Of a stretch of 64,000 bases of DNA, positions 56,413-64,000 are shown piece after piece. The DNA comes from Bacillota bacterium (GTDB lineage: Bacteria > Bacillota > Sulfobacillia > DUSP01 > JBFMCS01): positions 1-64,000 of the forward strand of contig JBFMCS010000059.1 of assembly GCA_040754315.1 (NCBI GenBank), read 5' to 3'. How positions within the stretch are numbered: position 1 is the stretch's first letter; each line of letters opens with the position of its first letter. The notes under the pieces were generated by a model. That model did no database searches. It saw only the letters and a program-made list of their open reading frames with translations, and had not been told where the DNA came from. A program made the translations under genes and the position numbers.

Positions 56413-59400
56413 CAGGGCCCTCTTCCCAGGAAGCCAAGGCACCGGGACCCATTGGCTTTACCCAGGAGGCCACTATGCTTCCCCCCCTCCCCCTGCGTTT
56501 CAGGGTGCCCTCGACCTCTAGGGGCAGGACCTCCGGGGAGAATATGAACTGGCCGCACCGCTGGTATATGTTCTCAAACACAACGATGTCGATAAGCCCC
56601 GTCTCGTCCTCCAGCGAGAGAAACACAACGGTACGCCCGCTCCTGGTGGGGGGCCTGTGAGGCCTTACAGGGAGCCCCGCCACCCTCACCCGGGATCCAT
56701 CCCTTAATCTCTCCAGTTCGCAGCTGCTTAAAAACCCCCGCTTCCTGAGGCGCTCCCTGAAGACCTCCATGTAGTGGCCGCTTACCCACAAACACAGGAC
56801 CTCATATTCCTGGAGGATCCTCTCGGCATGACTGAAGTCCTGGGGCCTTCCCGGGAAACTCAAACCCCTTCTCCATGCCTCGATCTGGCAAAGGAGTGCC
56901 CTCCTGTTGTCATCCAGGGCATCGAAGGCACCCCCCAGCACGAGGCTGCCCGCGGTGTCCAGGCATACCCTCCTCCTCTCCAGGAAGTCCTGCAGGGAAG
57001 GATAGGGCCTGCCCTTCAGGATGGACACCACCTCTCCCTGGCGGATCCCCTTCACCCTGCTCAGGGCCACCCTGATGCCCTCTCCCTCCACCTGGAAGTC
57101 CCTCCCGCTCTCGTTTATGGACAAGGGCAGGATCCCAATCCCCCTGCGCCTTGCCTCCACCGTGATGGTGGCCGGGGAGTAGTATCCCATGGGCTGCCTG
57201 CTGAGGATGGCCGCGAAGAAGTGGGCGGGGTAGTGCTGGATGAGGTAGGCCGTCTTGTACGCGGTACTGGCAAAAGCCGCCGCGTGGGCCTCGCAGAAGC
57301 CGTAGCTGGCGTATCCCTTCATCATCTGGAATATCTCCCGGGCGGTGCCCTCGGGCACCCCCCGGGAGGCCGCCTTGGCCACGAAGTCCTTCCCGATATC
57401 CTCCATCTCCTCAGGGGAGCGGTAGTGGGTCATGGCCCTCCTGAGCCGGTCCGCGTCCCCGGGGGTAAACCCTCCCACCCTCGTTGCGATCTCGATAACC
57501 TGCTCCTGGAAGAGCACCACCCCGTAGGTCTTCTCCAGTATGGGTTTGAGATCTGGGTGAAGATAGGTAACCTTCTCCCTGCCGGCCCGCCGGGCCAGGA
57601 AGGGCTCCACCATGTTCCCCTTGATGGGCCCGGGCCTTATCAGGGCCACGCTGGATACAATGTCCTCCACCTCCCTGGCTCCCAGCCGGGACTGGAGGCT
57701 CCTCTGGGCTGGGCTCTCCAGCTGGAACACCCCTATGGTGTGCCCCGACTGGAGCATCCTGAAGGTTGAGGCATCGTCCAGGGGGATGTCCTCGTACCGG
57801 AAGGATGGATCCCCTGTCTTGATCGAGGACACTGCCGTATCCACCGCCGACAGTGTCTTCAAGGAAAGAAGGTCCATCTTGATGAGGCCTATGTCTTCGA
57901 TGCCGTCCTTGTCAAACTGGGTGATGGTGACCCCCTTGGCGGACCTCTGCAGGGGTACGATGCCATCCAGCGGGCTTCCCCCTATGACGATCCCTCCTAG
58001 ATGGGTATATGCCTGGGGAAGGAGGAAACCCGGGCACAGATGTCCAGGAGGAGCCCATATCGCTCAGGATGGGAACCTCCCAGCTCGGGGTAGTGGTCCA
58101 TGGCCTCCTTTATGGCATCGGACCTCAGGTAGGGCATGCGTTTGGCCAGGCGGTCTATCTCCCCCTCCGGGTAACCCATGGCCTTGCCCATGTCCCTCAG
58201 GGCAGAGCGTGCCCTGAAGGTGTTATATGTGCAGGTCCATGCCACCCGCTCCCCACCGTAGCGCTCCGTGACGTACCTGGCCACGTCATCCCTGTACCTG
58301 GCATCGAAGTCAAGGTCGATGTCGGGCTTCTCGGCCCGCTCAGCGCTGAGAAAGCGCTCGAACAAGAGATCCCGGGCTATGGCGTCCACCTCGGTGATCC
58401 TGAGGCAGTATGCCACGGCGGAATCCGCCGCTGAACCCCTCCCCGCGTAACGGATGCGTTTTTCCCGGGCGTGGCGGGCTATGTCCCATACTAGAAGGAA
58501 GTAGTCCTCGTAGCCCAGGCGGCCTATGATGTCCAGCTCGTGCCTGAGCCGCTCAGTGATCCTGTCGCCGATCCTCCCGTATCTCTCCAGGGCTCCCTCC
58601 ATGACCAGGTGCTCCAGGAGTCTCCCGGGTTCCTTTACCCCATATACAGGATAGTGCCTCTTTCCCAGTTCCGGGGTGGCCTGGCACTCCCGGGCGATCC
58701 ACTCCGCTGTCTCCAGGGCGCTTCGTTCCCCCACGGCCTCCCGCATCTCCCCAGGGCTCTTCAGGTAGTTCTCGGCATTGAGCCTGCGCTCAGGGTGGAC
58801 CTCCTCCAGCCTGGTCAGGGTCCTCACACAGGTAAGCACATCGTGGACAGGGAAGTCTTCCTTCCTCGCGTAGTGGGCGTTGGCGGTGGCCACCAGCCTC
58901 AGCCCAAGGACGCTGGACATCTCCTTCAGGCCCCGGTTCAAGAGCCCGGAACCGGGCAGCGATGCCGCCTCCATCTCTAAAAAGAAGTTCTCCCGGCCGA
59001 ACAGGGAGATGTAGCGCCGGGCTGCCTCCAGGGCCTTCTGGTACTTGCCCCTGAGGATCAGGGAAGGGATCTCCCCCCTCCGGCAACCCGAAAGGCAGAA
59101 GACCCCTTCAACCTGGGAGATATCTTCCCAAGAGGCTCTGGGCTTCAGGCGCTCGCTGCTAAGGTGAGCCTTGGTTATCGCCCGGGAAATACTGGAATAT
59201 CCCGTGGCGTCCCGGGCCAGCAAAACCAGGTGATAACCGCCCTCCAGGGTCAGTTCTACTCCCTGGATGGCCTTCATGCCCATCCTTTCAGCTGCCTGCC
59301 TGAAGGCCATAGCCCCCGCCATGCTGTCGTGGTCGGTTATGGCCATGGCAGGCATGCCCATGGACGATGCCCGCTCCAGCAAGGCCTTCACAGGGCTGGC

Positions 59401-59448
59401 ACCGTCCAGGAAGGAAAAGGGGGAATGAACGTGAAGATGGCAGAACAT
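56405..59448 (-). pseudogene. dnaE2: DNA polymerase III alpha, DnaE2/ImuC type, split by a frameshift
   Basis: Error-prone replicative-type polymerase of the mutasome, about 1,010 residues in two frames. Frame 1 (59448-57997) has the PHP domain (HLHVHSPFSFLDG), the palm with PDIDLDFD and the segment up to SSFPRHIPI, then TAG. Frame 2 resumes with LGGIVIGGSPLDG and LQRSAKGVTITQFDKDGIED and continues to 56405 through HHH and OB domains. Intact relatives have FPRH-xxx-H-x-GG; restoring one CATC unit gives RHIPIHLGGIVIGG. The best explanation is therefore a 4-base loss near 58000-58005. The ATG at 59448 has GGGAGG upstream and follows DUF6504 by 10 bases. It cannot make an active polymerase unless the ribosome or the assembly is at fault. 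Confidence 0.85.
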
Positions 59449-59458
59449 GGCGCCTCCC

Positions 59459-59686
59459 TCAATCGTAGACCTTGTAGAGGAACCACTCTTCCCCGGCCCG
59501 GTATATCTCAAGGAGGCTGCCGTCTGAGAGCCTCAAGCGGTAGAAGAGCTTCTCGGTTTCCCCCTGCCACCACTCCCCTGTGTCCCGCCAGAGCTCCATG
59601 ATATCAACTACCGGGTGCCAGCGCCCCTTCCACAGGATGGACCGGGGGTTATCACCGGCGGCCTTCACCCTCACCCTGCGGCTCAT
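59459..59686 (-). CDS. DUF6504 mutasome-associated protein
   Basis: Small protein (75 residues) found in imuB-dnaE2 cassettes: ILWKGRWHPVVDIMELWRDTGEWWQGE followed by FYRLRLSDGSLLEIYRAGEEWFLYKVYD. The WKGRWYxV, EWW and YRLRL-x-DG features fit DUF6504. ATG 59686 has GGGGTGG five bases upstream and overlaps the end of imuB by 35 bases. Function unknown; probably a mutasome accessory factor. The gene itself looks intact. Confidence 0.75.
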   Translation of the reverse strand: MSRRVRVKAAGDNPRSILWKGRWHPVVDIMELWRDTGEWWQGETEKLFYRLRLSDGSLLEIYRAGEEWFLYKVYD

Positions 59687-59975
59687 ACCGTCCACCCCTC
59701 AAGGGGTCCCACAGGGCCAGCACCCTCTCCCTGCGCCCCAGCTCCTTACCGGCGCTTATGATAGAAGAGCCGTACCTCCGCTTCAGACCACTAATCACGT
59801 TATCCAGGCCTTCCGGTTTCCCAAAGAGAACCCCCTGGCTGATACTGGCAGGGCCGAAATCCCCCGCTTCCAGGCATAATTCTGTCACATCCTGTGGCAG
59901 TCCCTTCAGGAACGGAGAGAGGGCGCCGAGGAGCCCGGGCAGGGAGACCCTCTGGGGAAAGGTTCTCTTCCATAT
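59652..59975 (-). pseudogene. imuB: imuB, C-terminal part (cut off by transposon)
   Basis: Little-finger and tail region of a Y-family polymerase-like protein. It resumes at IWKRTFPQRVSLPG directly at the transposon edge and ends ALWDPLRGGRYEPQGEGEGRR. The frame joins perfectly to the other half when the element and one copy of the 6-bp duplication are removed, giving DGPRVIWKRTFPQRV. Confidence 0.85.
59970..59975. repeat. Target-site duplication, copy 1 (CCATAT)
   Basis: Identical to 63213-63218; only one copy fits the uninterrupted imuB frame. Confidence 0.85.
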
Positions 59976-60036
59976 TGTTCGTGCCGGAATAGTTTGACGG
60001 GGATTGTCTACGAATAAATGGCGGGTTTGTATTAGG

Positions 60037-60067
60037 CCACGATGCGCCCGTTGCGGGCGCATCGTGG
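60037..60067. repeat. Perfect 14-bp inverted repeat near the element's end
   Basis: CCACGATGCGCCCG (60037-60050), TTG, CGGGCGCATCGTGG (60054-60067), between the AAA gene's stop and the element terminus. No T run follows on either strand. It could be a transcription barrier or a recognition structure for the transposase. Confidence 0.8.
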
Positions 60068-60096
60068 TTTGATAGCCGGGAGTGAATGAGGGAGTT

Positions 60097-60903
60097 TCAA
60101 GCCTCGAGGTCAGAGAGGACATGGGCAAGGTGAGAGTCCTCTACGAGGGGGTCTTGATGGAGAGCGGCATCGAGCAGGCAACCGCGGGCGAGGCGATTGA
60201 TGAGCCTAGGGAGTCCCTTGGAGTGAGCGTGGATCTTCTCGATGACTTGCTGGGTAAAGAGGGGCTGGTCACAGCCAGCGGTGCTGAGTTGGTGATGGAT
60301 GTAGTCCCGGGTCTCGGGCAGGGCGAGTCCTCCGAGGTGGAATGTTAGGTCGAGACGTTGAGCAATGGGGAGATAGGCCAGGAGTTTAAGGGTAGCCTTG
60401 AGTTCGGGCTGTCCCACCAGAAGGAGGGTAAAGAGGGAGTCAGAATCAAGGCGAAAGTTTAGTAAGAATCGGAGTTCCTGGAGCATGTCGTGCCCGAGGG
60501 TGTGTGCCTCGTCGATAGCCACGACCAGTTGACGCTCCTGGTTTTCCACGAGGTCCTGTACGGCTGTGCGGAAGTTCCGCTTTAGACGGGGTAGAAAGCC
60601 CATGGGAGCGATAGCCAGGGCGGCCAGGGCGTGTTCATAGAAGGCCCTTGGGGTAAGGCGGGAGTCAGCGATGTAGATAAAGCGGTAGACACTGGAGTCA
60701 AGTTGAGCAAAGAGGGCCCGGAGGGCGCTTGACTTGCCCGCGGCGGCATCCCCGGTGACGAGCATGAACGAGCGGTTGTTGCAGGCGTAGGTGAAGCGGG
60801 CCAGGAGTTCGGACAAAGCGGGGCCCAAGTAGAGGTCTCCGGCGGCGATACCCCTGCCAAATGGCATGTAGTCTAAGCCGAAGTGACAAAGGATGTTTTT
60901 CAC
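60097..60903 (-). CDS. Transposition AAA ATPase (ExeA/TniB-like)
   Basis: Helper ATPase probably guiding target choice for the integrase, like TniB, MuB or IstB. 268 residues with Walker A GDAAAGKSS (51-59), Walker B LVVAIDEAHTLG (about 126), sensor LLLVGQPELKATLKLLAYLPIAQRLD and a C-terminal lid KGLPRLINRLARGCLLDAA. The sequence pattern is of the ExeA/GspA type rather than IstB. The start overlaps the integrase stop by four bases (60900-60903), so the two are translationally coupled. Confidence 0.88.
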   Translation of the reverse strand: MKNILCHFGLDYMPFGRGIAAGDLYLGPALSELLARFTYACNNRSFMLVTGDAAAGKSSALRALFAQLDSSVYRFIYIADSRLTPRAFYEHALAALAIAPMGFLPRLKRNFRTAVQDLVENQERQLVVAIDEAHTLGHDMLQELRFLLNFRLDSDSLFTLLLVGQPELKATLKLLAYLPIAQRLDLTFHLGGLALPETRDYIHHQLSTAGCDQPLFTQQVIEKIHAHSKGLPRLINRLARGCLLDAALHQDPLVEDSHLAHVLSDLEA

Positions 60904-62243
60904 TTGGGTTTGCCTCCTTGTACTCCCCGGTAACTGAGCCGGGCACTGTCAAGACGCGCCTTGTGCTCATGCTCCAGGGCAGTGAGGAAGTTCAGGCCGC
61001 TGTCCGTTGGGGTGCAAACCGGCTCAGGTTTCTTTTTACCCGCATGCTCTGGCACGACCAGCATAGTAGCGTCATCCTGCCGGCCATCCCAGTGGACCTG
61101 GACCACCTGGGGGTCATAAGGGTCATAACGTACCAGCACCCTTCGGTGGGCCAGTTCCAGGGGCGCCTGGTAGGGTATCTGGTCTATTGTGAAGACCCCG
61201 GTCTTATCTACTTTGCGATATTCTTCCATCAAAAAGGCATCATGCAGCCCGGCCAGGTCCACACGGCGTAGCGGTGTAGGGTCATGCTCGAACCTCAGGG
61301 CCGGTTTTTCTTTGGTGGCTGAGTGGATACGCTCATGATAGTATGCCTGGAGCCATGCCCAGAACAGGTCATTGAGTTCCTCCAATGTAAGCGGGTGTTT
61401 CTCGAGTAACCTGTAGGCTTCAGAAGTGAAGCTGGTGCATACCAGCTGGAAGAATCTTTCCACTTTCCCGCGGCCCGCGGGACGGTAGGGGCGGGAATGG
61501 ATGAGCTGGATGCCCAGGTGACCGAGTATGCGCTCAAAGTGGTGGGCGGAGTAGATAGCCCCGTTATCGACGTGGATCTGCTCGGGGACCCCATGCTTTG
61601 TCAGGGCTTTCTTGAGCGAGTCTTCCAGCATGGGAAGTCTCTCGGCCCGGTAGATCTCCGCATGGGGCACAAAGCGGCTGTAGTCGTCGATGAAGGCCAC
61701 GAGGAACACCTTGCGCTTGGTCCCATCCGGCTGGGGTAGATAAAGCAGGTGATGCACATCTCCCTGCCATCTTTGGTTACGGCGCCGGGCCTGGTAGCGC
61801 TGGTAACTCTCTTTCCGGGGCATCTGGGACCGGGTAAGACCCAAGCGGGTGAAATGGTCGTACAGGGTGCTTCTTTTGAGTCGCCCGGGCTCTACCGTTC
61901 CTTCATCCTCCAGGACACGGATGATGCGGTCAATGCTTCTTTGAGGGTTTTCCTCTCGCAGCCTGACCGCCCAGTCCAGGACCTCCCCCGGCAGGCGGGG
62001 GGATGAAGTGCGGGGCGAGGGTAAAAGCCCCTCCCACCCCCGGGCCCGGTAGGCCTCGAGATACCGCTCCAGCGTGCGTACGCTCACCTGTGTGCGGGTG
62101 CTGTAGGGGATACGGTGCCGGGACGATGCTACCTCCCCCAATAGCCGGGCCTGTTCGCCGCGGTCAAGGTCCTGCCGGCTCACCACAGGGGCGATGAGAC
62201 CGTAGCGGAAGTTAGCGATCTCCTGGGCTTTGCGTCTGTCCAT
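60900..62243 (-). CDS. DDE integrase/transposase (rve fold, TniA/Mu-like)
   Basis: Catalyses strand cutting and joining. 447 residues: an N-terminal helix-turn-helix region (SVRTLERYLEAYRARGWEGLLP) and a second one with SIDRIIRVLEDEG. The retroviral-integrase core has D162 (WQGDVHHLLY), D226 (HVDNGAIY) and E262 (GRGKVERFFQ), a D-D(35)E triad. A C-terminal Mu-type beta barrel follows (VFTIDQIPYQAPLELAHRRVLVRYDP). Start ATG at 62243. The combination with an ExeA-like ATPase and a DUF6431 gene differs from classical IS21. Confidence 0.9.
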   Translation of the reverse strand: MDRRKAQEIANFRYGLIAPVVSRQDLDRGEQARLLGEVASSRHRIPYSTRTQVSVRTLERYLEAYRARGWEGLLPSPRTSSPRLPGEVLDWAVRLREENPQRSIDRIIRVLEDEGTVEPGRLKRSTLYDHFTRLGLTRSQMPRKESYQRYQARRRNQRWQGDVHHLLYLPQPDGTKRKVFLVAFIDDYSRFVPHAEIYRAERLPMLEDSLKKALTKHGVPEQIHVDNGAIYSAHHFERILGHLGIQLIHSRPYRPAGRGKVERFFQLVCTSFTSEAYRLLEKHPLTLEELNDLFWAWLQAYYHERIHSATKEKPALRFEHDPTPLRRVDLAGLHDAFLMEEYRKVDKTGVFTIDQIPYQAPLELAHRRVLVRYDPYDPQVVQVHWDGRQDDATMLVVPEHAGKKKPEPVCTPTDSGLNFLTALEHEHKARLDSARLSYRGVQGGKPK

Positions 62244-62371
62244 GGCACAGGACCTCCTTTTTTCTCCATTGTCGGCCCAGTGGTCCCCCGGGTCCAGGAC
62301 ACGCTATGTGGGGTGTGCCTTCTTATCACCCTCACGTTCACACACGGATACCCATCTGGAGGGTCTCGTCG

Positions 62372-62446
62372 TTGGCGAGCGGGCACCGGAAAGCCTGGCG
62401 GGCACCGGAGGTTCATTGGCGGGAAGGCACCGGAAAGGATTGGCGT
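62372..62446. repeat. Internal repeats resembling the element ends
   Basis: Between DUF6431 and integrase, the unit TTGGCG...GGCACCGGAAAG occurs about three times (GGCACCGGA at about 62392, 62401 and 62426). GCACCGGA resembles the CACCGG and GTGCCGG of the element termini. These are candidate transposase-binding sites, perhaps for autoregulation or marking a former end. Confidence 0.6.
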
Positions 62447-62451
62447 TCTGT

Positions 62452-63054
62452 CTAGAACAGGGGCTGGAAACTCAATTGGATCAGGGGGAGCACGGGGGTC
62501 GAATCTATGCCGTTCACGATGACCTGGTATGCCCTGGCCAGCCTGAAGAGTACCGCGAGGCGGTGGCGGACATCACGATAGCATCCGGTAACCCAAAGAC
62601 CCGGCTCAAATTCCAATACCCGTCTAGCCAGCCACCCGGTCAGGACCGACCAGTATTGCTCTCCCAGGGCCCTCAGCCAGCGCCGGAAGGTACGGGGTTC
62701 AAGGTCCCGGTCATAAGCCACCTTTTCCTGGCTCTGATCTCCTGTGGAATAGTCCAAAAGGGCTCCTTCATGGGCAAAAAGCGTGTAGGGACTGTAGGGG
62801 CGCAGGAAGTGCGGAAGCACTGTGAGGGTCTTTTGGCAATGGGGGCAGATTACCCGGTACAGGGGAATGCGCACAGCAGCCTCTCCAAGACTCGATCTCA
62901 CCCCGCGGAAGTACCGGCCGTGCCCATGCATCCTCACCCCGCAATCCGGGCAGGAAACCCGCACCTTCGGCCTTTCGTTCAAGAAACTCTCCAGGTATGA
63001 CTTGACACTCTTTGCGAGGTTGGCTACGATCAACTCGGAAGATCTACCTTCCAC
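62452..63054 (-). CDS. DUF6431 zinc-ribbon protein of the transposable element
   Basis: 200 residues. The N-terminal part has two CxxC knuckles, C35/C38 (CPDCGVRMHGHG) and C70/C73 (CPHCQKT), followed by LPHFLRPYSPYTL, the DUF6431 pattern. The rest is helical with TFRRWLRALGEQYWSVL (possible DNA-binding helix) and ends LIQLSFQPLF. It is carried within the element's boundaries, about 210 bases upstream of the integrase. Its role in transposition is unknown; sequence-specific end recognition or target selection by the zinc ribbon is a guess. The GTG start lacks a good ribosome-binding site. The region 63055-63212 up to the element end shows no gene. Confidence 0.7.
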   Translation of the reverse strand: MEGRSSELIVANLAKSVKSYLESFLNERPKVRVSCPDCGVRMHGHGRYFRGVRSSLGEAAVRIPLYRVICPHCQKTLTVLPHFLRPYSPYTLFAHEGALLDYSTGDQSQEKVAYDRDLEPRTFRRWLRALGEQYWSVLTGWLARRVLEFEPGLWVTGCYRDVRHRLAVLFRLARAYQVIVNGIDSTPVLPLIQLSFQPLF

Positions 63055-63212
63055 AGGCGAGAAGGGTCAGCTCTCGAAGGCGGGCCTTCTCGCCTGTCCT
63101 ATTCAAACACACTTCCTCTGGTTCGCCTCTCATACCCCAATCCCTTCCATACACCGTCAACTACTACCGGATTTCCCTCCCTCTTTAACGACATACTCTC
63201 CCGGTGTCAACA

Positions 63213-63218
63213 CCATAT
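63213..63218. repeat. Target-site duplication, copy 2 (CCATAT)
   Basis: Matches 59970-59975 at the other edge of the element. Confidence 0.85.
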
Positions 63219-64000
63219 AACCCTGGGGCCATCCCCCGAAAGGGTAATGGAGAGGAAACCTATGCCAAATCCCGCCTCAAGGCTGTCCAGCAGCGTCTTG
63301 AGCCTTTGCCTTATAAGATCATCCAGGGGCTGTCCCTCCAGGTGTTCACAGGTGATCCAAGGGGCATTCCCGTATGCCTTGACCCTGGAATCCCCCTGCC
63401 CGTTACGGCCCTGGTCGATCACGTGGGCCCAGGGGCCGAAAAGGCGCTCGAGTTCCTCAGTGGAAAAACGAAGGTCTCCTATGCGGTGGATCCCCAGCCT
63501 CCTCAGGGCTTCCTTGATATCCCCGGGCACCTCCAGGAGGCCTACGGGGAAGGGGGCTATGAATTGCCTCTCCTTGGCTTCCTCAACCCTTCGCAGAACA
63601 AGACCGGGCCCTGCTGCCAGAATCCCAGCTGCCCTGGCCACGAACTTGTTGGAGGCAATGGAGACAACAATCCTGTACCCTGCTCCAGGGATGAGGTCCG
63701 GGATCCTCATTGCCTCCTGGACCGAGCAGGCCAGGAATGATTCATGGAAGTCGATGGCTTCTATGAATGGGGTTATGGCAGTGAGCCTTCCCCGCATCTC
63801 CTCCGCAGGGGCCCTGAAGTTCCCGCTCCAGGGGAGAATCTCGAGGCGAGGGCATAGTCTCCGGGCAACTGTGGGGCTCATGCCACGTTCGACTCCACAG
63901 AGCTCTGCGGTGCCGGAGATATCCACCAGGGTATTGCCCTTCTGGACACTGGCGGGGCCCCTGCCTTGTCCCCTTCGCTCCACACCCACATAGAAGCCGT
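63213..64000 (-). pseudogene. imuB: imuB, N-terminal part (runs off the window)
   Basis: Y-family polymerase-like protein of the ImuB type: GFYVGVERRGQGRGPASVQ near its start, DISGTAELCGVERGMSPTVARRLCP, a palm with EAIDFHESFLACSVQEA, HhH-type LGIHRIGDLRFSTEELERLFG, and finger start ITLSGDGPRV. The first few residues are past 64000. At 63213 it runs into the transposon and stops after two foreign residues. ImuB proteins usually lack catalytic acidic residues and act as a scaffold for ImuA and DnaE2; here the cassette is inactivated. Confidence 0.85.

Larger units (their letters stand above)
59976..63212. mobile_element. 3,237-bp transposable element (DUF6431 + DDE integrase + AAA) inserted in imuB
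   Basis: Starts TGTTCGTGCCGG at 59976 and ends CCGGTGTCAACA at 63212, so both termini read TGTT....CCGG inward and the element is bounded by TG...CA. It is flanked by the direct repeat CCATAT (59970-59975 and 63213-63218). Removing the element plus one repeat restores the imuB frame. Three minus-strand genes: DUF6431 (62452-63054), integrase (60900-62243), AAA ATPase (60097-60903). All appear intact, so it may still be active. Confidence 0.88.

Noticed and set aside
62230-63000. 256-codon plus-strand ORF in the transposable element
   Set aside because: Antisense to DUF6431, whose paired CxxC motifs show the coding strand.

Overview
This window is a GC-rich chromosomal segment from a spore-forming Bacillota, most likely a Clostridia-type anaerobe. 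The evidence is T-box leaders on pheST and thrS, the sporulation gene ytxC beside thrS, a triple-SPOCS (DUF3794) protein, sequences matching the Spo0A box, frequent TTG/GTG starts with strong GGAGG ribosome-binding sites, and anaerobe-type ferredoxin-domain proteins, TRAP/TTT transporters and an old-yellow-enzyme homologue. Several vegetative promoters share an extended -10 of the form TGCTATAAT.

Layout. 1-13.7 kb is core: partial tyrS, a class A penicillin-binding protein, then on the minus strand mutS2, ogt, an alkaline-phosphatase-fold metalloenzyme, a DUF421 membrane protein, polX and a T-box-controlled pheS-pheT. 13.8-15.8 kb has an OYE-family reductase and an aldo/keto reductase carrying a ferredoxin tail. 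15.8-32 kb is an accessory region that looks more AT-rich and contains decay products (hicB and 2-hydroxyacid dehydrogenase pseudogenes, ISKra4 and IS21 fragments). It holds two catabolic transport operons. One is tctC-tctB-tctA plus a two-gene redox module beside a divergent GntR regulator. The other is ureohydrolase, U32-like protein, the same two-gene module, TRAP dctP-Q-M and an M29-like peptidase; it has a very good sigma-54 promoter and an adjacent sigma-54 activator gene. 32-41.5 kb returns to core: an SpoU-type rRNA methyltransferase, a Ktr/Trk potassium system, infC-rpmI-rplT with attenuator and AUA start, T-box thrS, and ytxC. Six tRNA genes lie at 41.66-42.25 kb.

42.3-51.4 kb carries a CAP-domain secreted protein, an M20 amidohydrolase facing a DDAH/arginine-deiminase-fold enzyme, a PAS-GAF-GGDEF-HD-GYP signalling protein with Spo0A-box matches upstream, the SPOCS-SH3 protein and a NifU-domain protein. 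51.5-55.9 kb is a tight operon that includes a Ycf46-like AAA ATPase, DUF2997, DUF1257 (Ycf35-like), a membrane coiled-coil protein and a HypE/PurM-fold protein, followed upstream by an ECF S-component. 56.4-64 kb is an imuB-DUF6504-dnaE2 mutasome cassette that is broken twice: dnaE2 by a frameshift best explained as loss of one CATC unit, and imuB by a 3,237-bp transposable element with TG...CA ends and a 6-bp CCATAT target duplication.

Most noteworthy: (1) the paralogous two-gene module (tandem 4Fe-4S protein plus a cysteine-containing partner) coupled to two unrelated tripartite transporter types; (2) the intact three-gene element (DUF6431 zinc-ribbon protein, D,D35E integrase, AAA ATPase) whose boundaries and target duplication are readable because it splits imuB cleanly; (3) the Ycf46/Ycf35-like operon in a non-phototroph.
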